Assembly: GCA_009701885.1 (NCBI GenBank)
Contig: WLJH01000002.1
Location: 1-64,000 of the forward strand
Direction of reading: 5' to 3'
Source: Actinomycetota bacterium
GTDB taxonomy: Bacteria > Actinomycetota > Actinomycetes > Propionibacteriales > Nocardioidaceae
Length of the DNA stretch: 64,000 nucleotides
Shown: positions 39,160 to 49,227 of the stretch, in pieces
Layout: every line of letters starts with the position of its first letter
Numbering within the stretch: position 1 is the first letter of the stretch
Made by a program: the position numbers and the translations under genes
Notes under the pieces: model-generated
Seen by the model: the letters and a program-made list of their open reading frames with translations, nothing else
Databases searched by the model: none
What the model was told of the DNA's origin: nothing

Positions 39160-41781
39160 TCACGACTGCGGCACGTGCGGCCCGATCGGGGGCGGCTCGG
39201 GCATCGCGTCGTGGTACGCCTCCTCCTCGAGCGCGGGGATCGGGTCCGGCACCCCGGCGGTGATCTTCGACCCGTCGGCACGGGTGCCGCCCAGCTGCGG
39301 CTCCTCGTTGAGCTCCCCCGAGAGCCGGCGGCCGTGGCCGCCGCCGCGCCCGTCGTTCTCCCCGAGCGGTACGACGAGGGGCTCGTCGGCGTGCACGACG
39401 TGCTCGGTCCCGCGGACGGTCACCGGGACGCCCCCGACGCCGTCGACCACCGTGAAGGTGAGCGACCCGGCGTCCAGCCGCACCCGCACCCGCGAGCCGC
39501 GCCAGACCAGCGCGAAGGTGATCGAGCCGAACGCGTCGGGCAGGCGCGGGTCGAAGGAGAGCCGGCCGCCGTGGTCGCGCATCCCGCCGAAGCCGCAGAC
39601 CAGCGCCGACCAGACACCGCCGGTGGAGGCGATGTGCATGCCGTCGTCGGTGTTGCCGTGCAGGTTGGCCAGGTCGACGTACAACGCGGAGCGGAAGTAG
39701 TCCCAGGCCGCCTCGTGGTAGCCGACCTCGGCGGCCATCACCGACTGCACCACCGCCGACAGCGTGGAGTCACCGGTGGTGATCGGGTCGTAGTACTCGA
39801 AGTCGGCGCGCTTCTCCTCCGCGGTGAAGCGGTCGCCCTGGAGGAAGAGCGCGAGCACGACGTCGGCCTGCTTGAGCACCTGGAACCGGTAGATGACCAG
39901 CGGGTGGTAGTGCAGCAGCAGCGGCCGCAGCTCGTCGGGGGTCTGGGAGAGGTCCCACACCTCACGGTCGAGGAAGAAGTCGTCCTGGGGGTGGATCCCG
40001 AGGCCCTCGTCGAAGGGCACGTGCATGCCCTCGGCGCAGCGGGCCCACTCCTCGACCTCCTCGTCGGTGAGGTCCAGGCGCTTGCGGACCTGCTCGAAGT
40101 CCTGCGGGTGCTCGCGGCGGATCAGCTCGACAGCGGCCACGGCCTGCTCGAGGTTGTGCCGCGCCATGACGTTGGTGAACAGGTTGTTGTTGACGACCGT
40201 CGTGTACTCGTCCGGCCCGGTGACGCCGTGGATGTGGAACGAGGGACGGCCGTTCTCGCGCCAGAAGCCGAGGTCGGCGTACATCCGAGAGGTCTCCACC
40301 AGGATGTCGATGCCGTGGCGCAGCAGGAACCCGACGTCGTCGGTGGCGGCGAGGTACTGCGAGAGCGCGTAGACGACGTCGGCGTCGATGTGCACCTGGG
40401 CGGTGCCGGCGGCGTAGTAGGCCGAGGCCTCCTCGCCGTTGATGGTGCGCCAGGGGAAGAGCGCCCCGTGCTGGGCCATCTCGCGGGCGCGGTGCCGCGC
40501 GGCGTCGAGCATCCGGGAGCGGAAGTGCAGGAGATTCTTGGCCAGCGCCGGCTGGGTGTAGGTGAGGAACGGCGCGACGTAGATCTCGGAGTCCCAGAAG
40601 TAGTGACCCTCGTAGCCCGAGCCGGTGACGCCCTTGGCGGGCACGCCCCACTGGTCGGCGCGGGCACTGGCCTGGGCCAGGGTGAAGAGGTTGAAGCGGA
40701 TCGCCTGCTGCAGGGCCCGGGTCTCCTGCTCCCCGCCGGGCCCGTCCCCGCGCTGCGAGGGGGTGACCTCGACGTCCGCGGCGTCCCAGAAGGTGTCGAA
40801 CCAGGCGCGCTGCTCGGCGACGGCCTCACCGGTGCCGGTGCGGGCGGCCCGGTCCAGGGTCCGCTCGCAGCGGTCGGCCAGCTCGCGCACCGGCACGCCG
40901 CGGGAGGTGTGGTAGGCCACGACCTTCTCCAGCCGCACCGTGCGGCCCTGCTCGGCCTGGACGCGGTAGACCATCTTGGCCAGGTCGTCGTCGTGGCGCA
41001 CGACGGTGTCGACGTCGGTCCCGCTGCCCGCCACCCGCAGCCGGTGGTCGGCGGCGACGGCGATGGTCATCTTGGACGAGGCGCACTGGTAGCCCAGCAT
41101 CATCCGGCCGTCCTGGACCGTCGACAGGCGGGGGAGCAGCACCCGGCCCTCGAAGGCGGCGGCCTTGCGCGGGTCGATGCCCTCGCCCATGGAGGCAGCC
41201 GCGTCGTGGTACTCGTCGCTGCCGTCCTGGCGGTTCATCAGCTGGCTGGAGATGACGATCGGCGCGCTGCCCTCGAGCATCGTGACCTCGAGGGTCAGCA
41301 GGGCCAGGTGCCGCTGGGTCATCGAGACCATGCGGGTGGAGTCGACCTTGACCCGCTTGCCCGAGGGGGTCCGCCAGACCAGCGAGCGGCGCAGCACGCC
41401 GTCGCGGAAGTCGAGGATCCGCTCGTAGTGCTCGAGGTCGGCGGTGCCGAGGATGAGCGGCTCGTCGTCGACGTAGAGCTTCATCAGCTTGGCGTCGGGG
41501 ACGTTGACGATCGTCTGGCCGGTGCGGGCGAAGCCGAAGGCCGCCTCGGCGTGCCGGATCTCCCAGGTCTCGTGGAAGCCGTTGACGAAGGTGCCGTGCG
41601 CGTGGGCGTCGCGGCCCTCCTCGGGGTTGCCGCGCATGCCGAGGTAGCCGTTGGCGACGGTGAACAGGGTCTCGCTGACGCCGAGGTCGGCGTGGCTGTG
41701 GGCGCGTTCCACCAGCCGCCAGGGGTCGACGGGGAAGCGGCTGCGGTCCAGCGGGTCGCCCTCGGGGGCGCGGCTGCTCAC
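39160..41781 (-). CDS. Glycoside hydrolase family 65 (disaccharide phosphorylase)
   Basis: The 873-residue enzyme has an N-terminal beta-sandwich, an (alpha/alpha)6 barrel and a C-terminal jelly roll. The general acid is E525 in [13 protein letters not shown]. The downstream [11 protein letters not shown] and [11 protein letters not shown] stretches are GH65 hallmarks. Likely substrates are maltose, trehalose or kojibiose, giving beta-glucose 1-phosphate. The GTG start overlaps the HAD gene stop by four bases. That HAD resembles beta-phosphoglucomutase, which would convert the product to glucose 6-phosphate. Confidence 0.93.
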   Translation of the reverse strand: MSSRAPEGDPLDRSRFPVDPWRLVERAHSHADLGVSETLFTVANGYLGMRGNPEEGRDAHAHGTFVNGFHETWEIRHAEAAFGFARTGQTIVNVPDAKLMKLYVDDEPLILGTADLEHYERILDFRDGVLRRSLVWRTPSGKRVKVDSTRMVSMTQRHLALLTLEVTMLEGSAPIVISSQLMNRQDGSDEYHDAAASMGEGIDPRKAAAFEGRVLLPRLSTVQDGRMMLGYQCASSKMTIAVAADHRLRVAGSGTDVDTVVRHDDDLAKMVYRVQAEQGRTVRLEKVVAYHTSRGVPVRELADRCERTLDRAARTGTGEAVAEQRAWFDTFWDAADVEVTPSQRGDGPGGEQETRALQQAIRFNLFTLAQASARADQWGVPAKGVTGSGYEGHYFWDSEIYVAPFLTYTQPALAKNLLHFRSRMLDAARHRAREMAQHGALFPWRTINGEEASAYYAAGTAQVHIDADVVYALSQYLAATDDVGFLLRHGIDILVETSRMYADLGFWRENGRPSFHIHGVTGPDEYTTVVNNNLFTNVMARHNLEQAVAAVELIRREHPQDFEQVRKRLDLTDEEVEEWARCAEGMHVPFDEGLGIHPQDDFFLDREVWDLSQTPDELRPLLLHYHPLVIYRFQVLKQADVVLALFLQGDRFTAEEKRADFEYYDPITTGDSTLSAVVQSVMAAEVGYHEAAWDYFRSALYVDLANLHGNTDDGMHIASTGGVWSALVCGFGGMRDHGGRLSFDPRLPDAFGSITFALVWRGSRVRVRLDAGSLTFTVVDGVGGVPVTVRGTEHVVHADEPLVVPLGENDGRGGGHGRRLSGELNEEPQLGGTRADGSKITAGVPDPIPALEEEAYHDAMPEPPPIGPHVPQS

Positions 41782-42515
41782 GGGACCAGCTCGGCCAGGT
41801 CGGCCACGACGACGTGGGCGCCAGCGGCGGTCAGCTCGTCGTGCCCGGCGCCCCGGTCGACGCCGACCACGAGGCCGAAGTCGCCGGCAGCACCCGCGCG
41901 CACGCCGGAGACGGCGTCCTCGACCACGACCGAGGTCGCGGCGCTCGCGCCGCACACCTCGGCGGCGTGGAGGAAGGTATCGGGCGCCGGCTTGCCCGGC
42001 AGCGAGCGCGCGGCGGCGACCCGGCCGTCGACGACGGTCACGAACCGACCGGCCAGCCCCGCGGCCTCGAGCACGGCGGGGGCGTTGGCGGAGGAGGAGA
42101 CCACCGCCATCGGGACGTCGAGCTCGGCCAGGTGGTCGAGCAGGGCCACGGAGCCGGCGTACGGCGCCACCCCGTCGCGCTGGAGCACCTCGTTGAAGGC
42201 GTCGTTCTTGCGGTCGCCGAGACCCATGACCGTGCGGTCGAAGGGCCGGCCGGGCTCGCCCTCGGGCAGCTCGATGCCGCGCGAGGCCAGGAAGTCGCGC
42301 ACGCCGTCGTACCGCGGCTTGCCGTCGACGTGGGCGAAGTAGTCGACGTCGGTGTAGGGGGAGGTGTCACCGGGGCCGTCGTGGTCGGCGAGGAACTCGT
42401 TGAACATCGCCGACCAGGCCCGCATGTGCACCTCGGCGGTGGGGGTCAGCACCCCGTCGAGGTCGAGCAGGACGGCCGCGTAGCCGCGCCAGGTCACCGG
42501 AGTCGAAGCAGTCAC
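41778..42515 (-). CDS. HAD hydrolase, beta-phosphoglucomutase-like
   Basis: The 245-residue HAD protein has the nucleophile motif D18-L-D20-G ([15 protein letters not shown]), a helical cap, the motif SSSANAP and the Asp pair in [12 protein letters not shown]. In beta-phosphoglucomutase the second Asp is the acid/base catalyst, and it is present. Coupling to GH65 by a 4-base overlap supports conversion of beta-glucose 1-phosphate. A simple phosphatase role is the alternative. Confidence 0.85.
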   Translation of the reverse strand: MTASTPVTWRGYAAVLLDLDGVLTPTAEVHMRAWSAMFNEFLADHDGPGDTSPYTDVDYFAHVDGKPRYDGVRDFLASRGIELPEGEPGRPFDRTVMGLGDRKNDAFNEVLQRDGVAPYAGSVALLDHLAELDVPMAVVSSSANAPAVLEAAGLAGRFVTVVDGRVAAARSLPGKPAPDTFLHAAEVCGASAATSVVVEDAVSGVRAGAAGDFGLVVGVDRGAGHDELTAAGAHVVVADLAELVP

Positions 42516-42608
42516 CCGACGAGGCTAGGGCGTGGGGGGTCACCCGCGCGGCGGGTGGGGCTGAGATGCGCCTCCGGAGTGACGACGCTCGCACGTAGGC
42601 TGGCCGCC

Positions 42609-44303
42609 ATGACCGGCCAGGAGCAGCCCGACGAGAAGATCGACCTGAAGCCCAGGTCCCGCGACGTCACCGACGGCCTCGAGCGCGCCGCCTCGCGGGG
42701 CATGCTGCGCGCGGTCGGCATGGGTGACGACGACTGGGAGAAGCCGCAGATCGGCGTGGCCTCGAGCTGGAACGAGATCACCCCCTGCAACCTCTCGCTC
42801 GACCGGCTCGCGAAGGCCGTGAAGAACGGCGTGCACGCGGGTGGTGGCTACCCGCTGGAGTTCGGCACCATCTCGGTCTCCGACGGCATCTCCATGGGCC
42901 ACGAGGGCATGCACTTCTCGCTGGTCTCGCGCGAGGTCATCGCCGACTCCGTCGAGGTCGTGATGAACGCCGAGCGGCTCGACGGCTCGGTGCTGCTGGC
43001 CGGCTGCGACAAGTCCCTGCCCGGCATGCTCATGGCCGCCGCCCGCCTCGACCTGGCCAGCGTCTTCCTCTACGCCGGCTCGATCATGCCCGGGCAGGTC
43101 GACGGCAAGGACGTCACGATCATCGACGCCTTCGAGGCCGTCGGCGCCTGCCTCGCCGGCAAGATGACCCGCGAGCAGGTCGACAAGATCGAGCGTGCGA
43201 TCTGCCCCGGCGAGGGTGCCTGCGGCGGCATGTACACCGCCAACACCATGGCCGCCGTCGGCGAGGCGCTCGGCATGTCGCTGCCCGGCTCGGCCGCCCC
43301 GCCGGCCGTCGACCGGCGCCGCGACGGCTTCGCCCACCGCTCCGGCGAGGCCGTGGTCAACCTGCTGCGCCAGGGCATCACCGCCCGCCAGATCATGACG
43401 ATGGAGGCGTTCGAGAACGCCATCACCGTGGTGATGGCGCTCGGTGGCTCCACCAACGCCGTCCTGCACCTGCTGGCCATCGCCCGCGAGGCCGACGTGC
43501 CGCTGACCATCGACGACTTCAACCGGATCGGCGACAAGGTCCCGCACCTCGGCGACCTCAAGCCGTTCGGCAAGTACGTCATGAACGACGTCGACAAGAT
43601 CGGCGGCATCCCCGTGGTCATGAAGGCGCTGCTCGACGCCGGCCTCATGCACGGCGACGCGCTGACCGTGACCGGCAAGACGCTGGCCGAGAACCTGGCG
43701 GAGCTGGACCCGCCGGCCCTCGACGACGACGTCATCCGCTCGCTGGAGCGCCCGATCCACAAGACCGGCGGCCTGACGATCCTCAAGGGCTCGCTGGCCC
43801 CCGACGGTGCCGTCGTGAAGTCGGCCGGCTTCGACGAGACCGTCTTCCGCGGCACCGCCCGGGTCTTCGACGGCGAGCGCGACGCGATGGACGCCCTCGC
43901 CGAGGGCCGGATCGTCGCCGGCGACGTCGTCGTCATCCGCTACGAGGGCCCCAAGGGCGGTCCCGGCATGCGCGAGATGCTCGCCATCACCGGCGCGATC
44001 AAGGGCGCCGGCCTCGGCAAGGACGTGCTCCTGCTCACCGACGGCCGGTTCTCCGGTGGCACGACCGGCCTCTGCGTCGGCCACGTGGCCCCCGAAGCCG
44101 TCGACGGCGGCCCGATCGCCTTCGTCCGCGACGGCGACCCGATCACCCTCGACGTGCTCAACCGCACCCTCGAGGTCGAGATCGACGACCTCGAGGCACG
44201 CAAGGAGGGCTGGGCCCCGAAGCCGCCGAAGTACACCCGTGGCGTGCTCGGCAAGTACGCCAAGATCGTCTCCTCCGCCGCGCACGGGGCCGTGACCGGC
44301 TGA
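42609..44303 (+). CDS. ilvD: Dihydroxy-acid dehydratase
   Basis: The 564-residue Fe-S enzyme makes 2-oxo acids in valine, leucine and isoleucine synthesis. Cluster-binding motifs are present: GCDKSLPGM and [12 protein letters not shown], along with [10 protein letters not shown] near residue 57. The C-terminal [11 protein letters not shown] loop is intact. The ATG is assigned by homology. It is 7 kb from ilvBNC and appears to be transcribed alone. Confidence 0.97.
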   Translation: MTGQEQPDEKIDLKPRSRDVTDGLERAASRGMLRAVGMGDDDWEKPQIGVASSWNEITPCNLSLDRLAKAVKNGVHAGGGYPLEFGTISVSDGISMGHEGMHFSLVSREVIADSVEVVMNAERLDGSVLLAGCDKSLPGMLMAAARLDLASVFLYAGSIMPGQVDGKDVTIIDAFEAVGACLAGKMTREQVDKIERAICPGEGACGGMYTANTMAAVGEALGMSLPGSAAPPAVDRRRDGFAHRSGEAVVNLLRQGITARQIMTMEAFENAITVVMALGGSTNAVLHLLAIAREADVPLTIDDFNRIGDKVPHLGDLKPFGKYVMNDVDKIGGIPVVMKALLDAGLMHGDALTVTGKTLAENLAELDPPALDDDVIRSLERPIHKTGGLTILKGSLAPDGAVVKSAGFDETVFRGTARVFDGERDAMDALAEGRIVAGDVVVIRYEGPKGGPGMREMLAITGAIKGAGLGKDVLLLTDGRFSGGTTGLCVGHVAPEAVDGGPIAFVRDGDPITLDVLNRTLEVEIDDLEARKEGWAPKPPKYTRGVLGKYAKIVSSAAHGAVTG

Positions 44304-44340
44304 CGGGGACGCGCCAGCGGACCCGTCGATCGGCGCTCGA

Positions 44341-44378
44341 GCGGCGACGGCTCGCCGGCGCTCGCCTGCTCGACCACC
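44341..44378. repeat. Interspersed repeat (family B)
   Basis: A copy of the ggctcgcc...gctcgcctgctcgaccacc repeat, related to those near 32.8 kb, lies between ilvD and the photolyase-like gene. It may act as a terminator-like hairpin for ilvD. Confidence 0.75.
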
Positions 44379-44413
44379 GGAACGGGTGTTGAGCCTGCCG
44401 GTACACCTGGACC

Positions 44414-45673
44414 GTGCAGCTCCCCACCCCACCTCCGCCCCACGAGGACGGCGGTGACGCCGTCCTCGCCTGGGTCGCCGAGCACCTCGGCGACCTGGCC
44501 CTCGAGGGCCCCGACGGCGTACGGCGCGGGGGACACGTCGGGGGACAGGCCGCGGCCGACGCGGCGCTGGCATCGCTCGACGTCAGCGGGTACGCGCGTC
44601 GCCGCAGCGTGGTGCTGCCGGTGTCGGGGCGCGGGGCGACCCGGATGTCGCCGTACCTGCGGCACGGGCTGGTGCCGCTGCCCGAGATGTGGAAGGCGGT
44701 CGCCGACGCGCCCGCGCACGACCGCGACAAGTACCGCGACGAGCTGCTGTGGCAGGAGTACGCCCGCCACCTCTACGCCCGCACCGGCGCCGCGCTGGGC
44801 CGCTCGATCAAGCACGAGCAGCCGCGCGTCGGCTCGTGGCCCGAGCCCTGGCCGGCCGAGATGGCCTGCATGGAGGCCGTCGTCGGCGAGCTCGAGGGCG
44901 AGGGGTGGCTGGTCAACCAGACCCGGATGTGGATGGCCTCGCAGTGGGCGGTGCGGGCCGGCGCGGACTGGCGCGACGGGGAGGACCTCTTCTTCCAGCA
45001 CCTGCTCGACGGCTCACGCGCGGCCAACAGGCTGGGGTGGCAGTGGACGGTCGGCACCGGCAACGGCCGGCCCTACGGGTTCAGCCGGTGGCAGGTGGAG
45101 AAGCGCGCCAAGGCGCTGTGCCGCTCCTGCCCCCTGAGCAACGCCTGCCCGATCGAGGACTGGCCCGAGACCGGCGACCTGCCCCGGGTGGACGGCCCCG
45201 ACCTGGGCAAGGACGGCTTCGACGGTGGGCCGGCCGAGGTGCAGGGCGGGGGAGCCGAGCAGGTCTGGCTGACCGCCGAGTCCCTCGGCGACGCCGACCC
45301 CGCGCTGGCCGCCGACGAGGAGCGCCCCGCTGTCTTCGTCTTCGACGAGCCGCTGCTGCGCCGGCTGCGACTCTCGGGCAAGCGGCTGGTCTTCCTCGCA
45401 GACACGCTCGGCGACCTGGCCGCTCCGCGGCCCGTCGAGGTCCGGCGGGGCGAGGTGCCCGCGGAGCTCACGGGGCGCTCGCTCGCGGTCACCCATGCGC
45501 CGGTCCCCGGCTTCCGGCGGCTGGCCGCCGTCGTACGTCCTGAGGAGGTGCACCCCTGGCCGTGGCTGGTGCGCCCCCGACCCTCCGCCGTCGGCAGCTT
45601 CACCGCCTGGCGCCGCTCCTCCGGCGCGCCCGCCCAGGCGTCCCCGCCCCGGGCCCGCGGCCGCCGCCGCTGA
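44414..45673 (+). CDS. Photolyase/cryptochrome-like flavoprotein with permuted domain order
   Basis: The 419-residue protein starts with the FAD-binding helical domain of photolyases (about 60-250: TRMSPYLRHG, DELLWQEYARHLYAR, NQTRMWMASQ, LFFQHLLDGSRAAN, GWQWTVGTG). It has four cysteines, C152 and C236/C239/C245 (CRSCPLSNACP), placed like the [4Fe-4S] ligands of FeS-BCP photolyases. The alpha/beta antenna domain, normally N-terminal, is at the C-terminus (about 280-400: QVWLTAESLGDADPALAADE, then VFVFDEPLLRRLRLSGKRLV). The chain thus looks circularly permuted. DNA repair or light sensing is inferred. Confidence 0.8.
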   Translation: MQLPTPPPPHEDGGDAVLAWVAEHLGDLALEGPDGVRRGGHVGGQAAADAALASLDVSGYARRRSVVLPVSGRGATRMSPYLRHGLVPLPEMWKAVADAPAHDRDKYRDELLWQEYARHLYARTGAALGRSIKHEQPRVGSWPEPWPAEMACMEAVVGELEGEGWLVNQTRMWMASQWAVRAGADWRDGEDLFFQHLLDGSRAANRLGWQWTVGTGNGRPYGFSRWQVEKRAKALCRSCPLSNACPIEDWPETGDLPRVDGPDLGKDGFDGGPAEVQGGGAEQVWLTAESLGDADPALAADEERPAVFVFDEPLLRRLRLSGKRLVFLADTLGDLAAPRPVEVRRGEVPAELTGRSLAVTHAPVPGFRRLAAVVRPEEVHPWPWLVRPRPSAVGSFTAWRRSSGAPAQASPPRARGRRR

Positions 45674-45678
45674 GCCGC

Positions 45679-45818
45679 CGAGCCGTCACTTCCGAACCCT
45701 CGAGCCGTCACTTCCGAACCCTCGAGCCGTCAACTCCGAGTCGGCGAGGCGACGCTCCGAAGTGACGCCTCGAGGGTTCACATGTGACGGCTCGGCGTTT
45801 CAGAAGTGACGGTTCGGC
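45679..45818. repeat. 22-bp direct repeats and inverted relatives
   Basis: cgagccgtcacttccgaaccct occurs at 45679-45700 and 45701-45722, with a degraded third copy from 45723. Inverted relatives (ccgaagtgacgcctcgagggtt near 45757 and cagaagtgacggttcgg near 45801) complete the cluster. It lies between the photolyase-like gene and the convergent RibD-like gene. The inverted halves could pair as a long hairpin that terminates both genes. Confidence 0.8.
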
Positions 45819-45840
45819 GGTCCTGGCCGGCGTGGGGAGG

Positions 45841-46380
45841 TCAGCGGACGACGTCGAGGACCTGCAAGGTGACCCCGTTGCTGTAGGTCGCGGTCTCGAC
45901 CAGCTGCAGCGTGACCTTCCCACCGGCGTCGGAGAACAGCCGCTTGCCCCTGCCCAGCAGCAGCGGGAAGACCAGCAGGTGCAGCCGGTCGACGAGCCCG
46001 GCGGCGAGCAGCCCCTGCGCCAGCGTCGCGCTGGCGTGGACGTAGATCGGGCCCTCGCCCTCGTCGGTGCGCTCCTTGAGGGCACGCACGTCGTCGAGAG
46101 AGCGCAGTACGTGGGTGTTGCTCCAGTCCGAGCCCTCGAGGGTGGTCGAGACGACGTACTTCGGGAGCGCGTTGTAGGTCTCGAACTCCGCCATCGACGG
46201 CCACACGGGCGCGAATTCGTCGTGGGAGACCCGGCCGAGCAGCAGCGCGCTGGCCTCCTCCTGCTCGCGGCCCTTGATGTCGTAGACGGCGTCGTCGTGC
46301 TCGACCTCGGTGAAGGTCCAGCTCGGGTCCTCGATGACTCCGTCCAGGGTGATGAACTCGGTGACGATCAGCTTCCTCAT
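45841..46380 (-). CDS. Dihydrofolate reductase-like (RibD C-terminal domain) protein
   Basis: The 179-residue protein begins MRKLIVTEFITLDGVIEDP and contains LLLGRVSHDEF and YVHASATLAQGLLAAGLVD, the NADPH-binding pattern of the RibD_C family. These stand-alone proteins are usually of unknown substrate and are annotated as DHFR-like. The ATG is at 46380. No riboflavin genes lie nearby. Confidence 0.9.
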   Translation of the reverse strand: MRKLIVTEFITLDGVIEDPSWTFTEVEHDDAVYDIKGREQEEASALLLGRVSHDEFAPVWPSMAEFETYNALPKYVVSTTLEGSDWSNTHVLRSLDDVRALKERTDEGEGPIYVHASATLAQGLLAAGLVDRLHLLVFPLLLGRGKRLFSDAGGKVTLQLVETATYSNGVTLQVLDVVR

Positions 46381-46437
46381 GACCCCATCCGACCAGCCCG
46401 GACCGACGGACTCATCGGTCGGGCCGCGGCGGGAGGA

Positions 46438-47967
46438 TCACCACGTGTCGACGGGGCGCCCGCTGCCGACCAGCCGGCCGTCGCGGTCGGCGGCGTCGAG
46501 GAGCCGCGCGAGGATGCCGCGGGTCTCGGCCGGGTCGACGACGTCGTCGATCTCGAAGTGCCGGGCGACCTCCAGGGCCGTCGAGTGCGCCTGGGCGTAC
46601 GCCGTCAGCTCCCTGACCCGCGCCTCCCGCTCGTCCGGGTCGGCGATCTCCTCCAGCTCGCGCCGCATGGACAGCCGCACGGCGCCCTCGAGCCCCATCG
46701 CCCCGAGGTGCGCGCCGGGCCAGGCGATCGTCATGAGGGGCTCGTGGGTGCTCCCGCCGAGCATCGCCTGCGCGCCCAGGCCGTAGCCGCGGCGCAGCAC
46801 CACCCCCAGCAGCGGCACCTCCATCCGGGCCGCCGCGACGAGCAGTCGCGAGGTGTGGCGCACCAGCCCGGTGCGCTCGGCGTCGGGGCCGACCATCATC
46901 CCGGGGGTGTCGACCAGGGACACGACCGGGAAGCCGTGGGCGTCGCACAGCTGCAGGAAGCGCGCGGCCTTGTCGCCCGCGTCCGCCGTGACCGCGCCGG
47001 CCCAGTGCCGGGTGTCGTTGCCGACGACCCCGACGGTGCGGCCCTCGATCCGGCCCAGGGCGGTGAGCAGCTCGGGCGCGAACCCGGGCCGCAGCACGGT
47101 CACCGAGTCCCCGTCGCACAGCGTCTCCACGATGGGCAGCAGGTCGTAGGCGGTGCGCTCGCCCTCGGGGACCGCCTCCCGCAGCGGTGCCTGGTCGGGG
47201 GCGGTCCACTGCGTCGTACGACCCAGGAAGTAGGAGAGCAGCTCGCGCGCGGTCGCGACGGGCTCGTCCGTGACCACGTCGACGACGCCGTTGGCCTCCA
47301 TCACCTCGATCGGGCCGACGTCGGCCGCGGCCACGTCGCCGAGGCCGCCGCCGGCGATCATCGCCGGCCCGCCCATGCCCAGGGAGGCCCGCTCGGTCGC
47401 GACGATCAGGTCGGAGCACCCGGCGATCACCGCGTTGCCGGCGAAGCAGTTGTCCTCCACGACCGCGATCCGCGGCACCCGGCCCGAGAGCCGGGCCCAG
47501 GCGGCGAAGGTCGTGACGTCGAGGGCGGAGACCAGCGGGATGTCGGTGTCGCCCGGCCGGCCGCCACCGCCGGCGGCGAAGAAGACCGTCGGCACCCGCA
47601 GCCGGTCGATGACGTCGAGCAGCCGGTCGGTCTTGCGGTGCCCGCGCATGCCCTGGGTGCCAGCCATGACGAGGTAGTCGTAAGAGAGCGCCGCGACGGG
47701 GTGGCCGTCGACCGTGGCCAGCCCGCCGACGATCCCGTCGGCGGCGGTCCGGTCGAGCAGCTCCTCCAGGGGACGGCGCTGGGACTGCGCCGCGGTCACG
47801 AACCGCCCGTACTCCACGAAGCTGCCCTCGTCGACGAGCTCCGCGAGGTTCTCGCGGGCGGTCCTCCCGCCGCGCTCGTGCAGCCGCGCGACGGCCTCGG
47901 GCCGGGCGGAGTCCTCGGTCAGTGCCCGTCGCGCGAGCACCTCCAGCAGCTCGGGGCGGATGACCAT
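46438..47967 (-). CDS. Acyl-CoA carboxylase carboxyltransferase (beta) subunit family
   Basis: The 509-residue protein has the two crotonase-like halves of biotin-dependent carboxyltransferases. Visible motifs include AAGGGGRPGDTD, CFAGNAVIAGC, AMIAGGGLGDV, VDTPGMMVGPDAE and GLGAQAMLGGST. It resembles propionyl/methylcrotonyl-CoA carboxylase beta chains. No biotin carboxylase subunit is adjacent, so it must use one encoded elsewhere, or have another role. The start could also be the ATG at 47979. It is divergent from kynU. Confidence 0.87.
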   Translation of the reverse strand: MVIRPELLEVLARRALTEDSARPEAVARLHERGGRTARENLAELVDEGSFVEYGRFVTAAQSQRRPLEELLDRTAADGIVGGLATVDGHPVAALSYDYLVMAGTQGMRGHRKTDRLLDVIDRLRVPTVFFAAGGGGRPGDTDIPLVSALDVTTFAAWARLSGRVPRIAVVEDNCFAGNAVIAGCSDLIVATERASLGMGGPAMIAGGGLGDVAAADVGPIEVMEANGVVDVVTDEPVATARELLSYFLGRTTQWTAPDQAPLREAVPEGERTAYDLLPIVETLCDGDSVTVLRPGFAPELLTALGRIEGRTVGVVGNDTRHWAGAVTADAGDKAARFLQLCDAHGFPVVSLVDTPGMMVGPDAERTGLVRHTSRLLVAAARMEVPLLGVVLRRGYGLGAQAMLGGSTHEPLMTIAWPGAHLGAMGLEGAVRLSMRRELEEIADPDEREARVRELTAYAQAHSTALEVARHFEIDDVVDPAETRGILARLLDAADRDGRLVGSGRPVDTW

Positions 47968-48012
47968 GCGGGGGAGCATGCCACCCGTCCGGCGCTGGGG
48001 TAGACATGCGGC

Positions 48013-49227
48013 GTGAGCGACCTCCCCGACGCCGAGCAGCTGGACCGTGACGATCCGCTGGCGCACCTGCGCGAGAGGTACGTCGGCAGCGAGACCTCGC
48101 TCGTCTACCTCGACGGCAACTCCCTGGGCCGCCCGCTGCGCTCGACCGCCGAGCGGCTGGCGACCTTCGTCACCGACGAGTGGGGCGGCCGGCTGATCCG
48201 CGGCTGGGACGAGTCGTGGATGGACCTGCCGCTGGTCGTCGGCGACGAGGTCGCGGCCGCCTGCCTCGGTGCCGCGCCCGGCCAGACGACCGTCGGCGAC
48301 TCCACGACGGTGCTGCTCTACAAGGCGCTGCGCGCGGCCTGCGCGCTGCGGCCCGACCGCACCGAGGTCGTGCTGTGCCGCGACGACTTCCCGACCGACA
48401 GGTACGTCGCCGCCTCGGTCGCCCGTGAGCTCGGTCTGTCCCTGCGCTGGGTCGAGGTCGACCACGCCGCCGGCGTCACCCCGGAGTCGGTCGCCGCCCA
48501 GCTGTCCGAGGCGACCGCCTGCGTGCTGCTCTCCCACGTCGCCTACCGCTCCGCGTGGCTGGCCGACGCCCCCGCCATCACCGCCGCCGCGCACGACGCC
48601 GGCGCCGTCGTGCTCTGGGACCTCTCGCACTCGGTCGGCTCGGTGCCGCTGGCCCTCGACGACTGGGGCGTCGACCTGGCCGTCGGCTGCACCTACAAGT
48701 ACCTCGGCGGCGGGCCCGGCTCGCCGGCCTTCGTCTACGTCGCCGCCCGCCACCTCGACCGGGTCGACCAGCCGGTCACCGGGTGGATGGGGCACGCCGA
48801 CCCGTTCGCGATGGGGCCGGAGTGGACGCCCGCGCCCGGGATCCGCCGGATGATCTCGGGCACCCCGCCGGTCGTGGGCATGCTCGCCCTGCGCGACACG
48901 GTCGCGACGATCGCCGAGGTCGGCATGGAGGCGGTCCGGGCCAAGTCCCTCGCCCTGACGTCGTACGCCGTGGGGCTGGCCGACCAGCTGCTCGCCCCGC
49001 TCGGCGCCGAGCTGGCCTCCCCGCGCGACCCGGCCCGCCGGGGCGGGCACGTGACGGTGGACCACCCGCGGATGCGCGAGGTCGTCGCCCGGCTCTGGGA
49101 GCGCGACGTCATCCCCGACTACCGCGACCCGGGTGGCCTGCGGGTCGGCCTCGCGCCGCTCTCCACCTCCTTCGCGGAGGTCGAGGCGGGAATGCGCGCG
49201 GCCGCCGAGGTGCTGGCACACGCGTGA
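48013..49227 (+). CDS. kynU: Kynureninase
   Basis: The 404-residue PLP enzyme cleaves kynurenine (to anthranilate) or 3-hydroxykynurenine in tryptophan catabolism. YLDGNSLGRP near the N-terminus and CTYKYLGGGPGSPAF with the PLP lysine are the kynureninase signatures. GTG start. The stop overlaps the following MFS gene by four bases. The other kyn genes are not in the window, so the pathway may be spread over the genome. Confidence 0.93.
   Translation: MSDLPDAEQLDRDDPLAHLRERYVGSETSLVYLDGNSLGRPLRSTAERLATFVTDEWGGRLIRGWDESWMDLPLVVGDEVAAACLGAAPGQTTVGDSTTVLLYKALRAACALRPDRTEVVLCRDDFPTDRYVAASVARELGLSLRWVEVDHAAGVTPESVAAQLSEATACVLLSHVAYRSAWLADAPAITAAAHDAGAVVLWDLSHSVGSVPLALDDWGVDLAVGCTYKYLGGGPGSPAFVYVAARHLDRVDQPVTGWMGHADPFAMGPEWTPAPGIRRMISGTPPVVGMLALRDTVATIAEVGMEAVRAKSLALTSYAVGLADQLLAPLGAELASPRDPARRGGHVTVDHPRMREVVARLWERDVIPDYRDPGGLRVGLAPLSTSFAEVEAGMRAAAEVLAHA

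Noticed and set aside
39175..42342. 1055-codon plus-strand frame opposite the GH65 and HAD genes
   Set aside because: The minus strand has two clearly recognised enzymes; the plus frame has no domain and is a codon-bias artefact.
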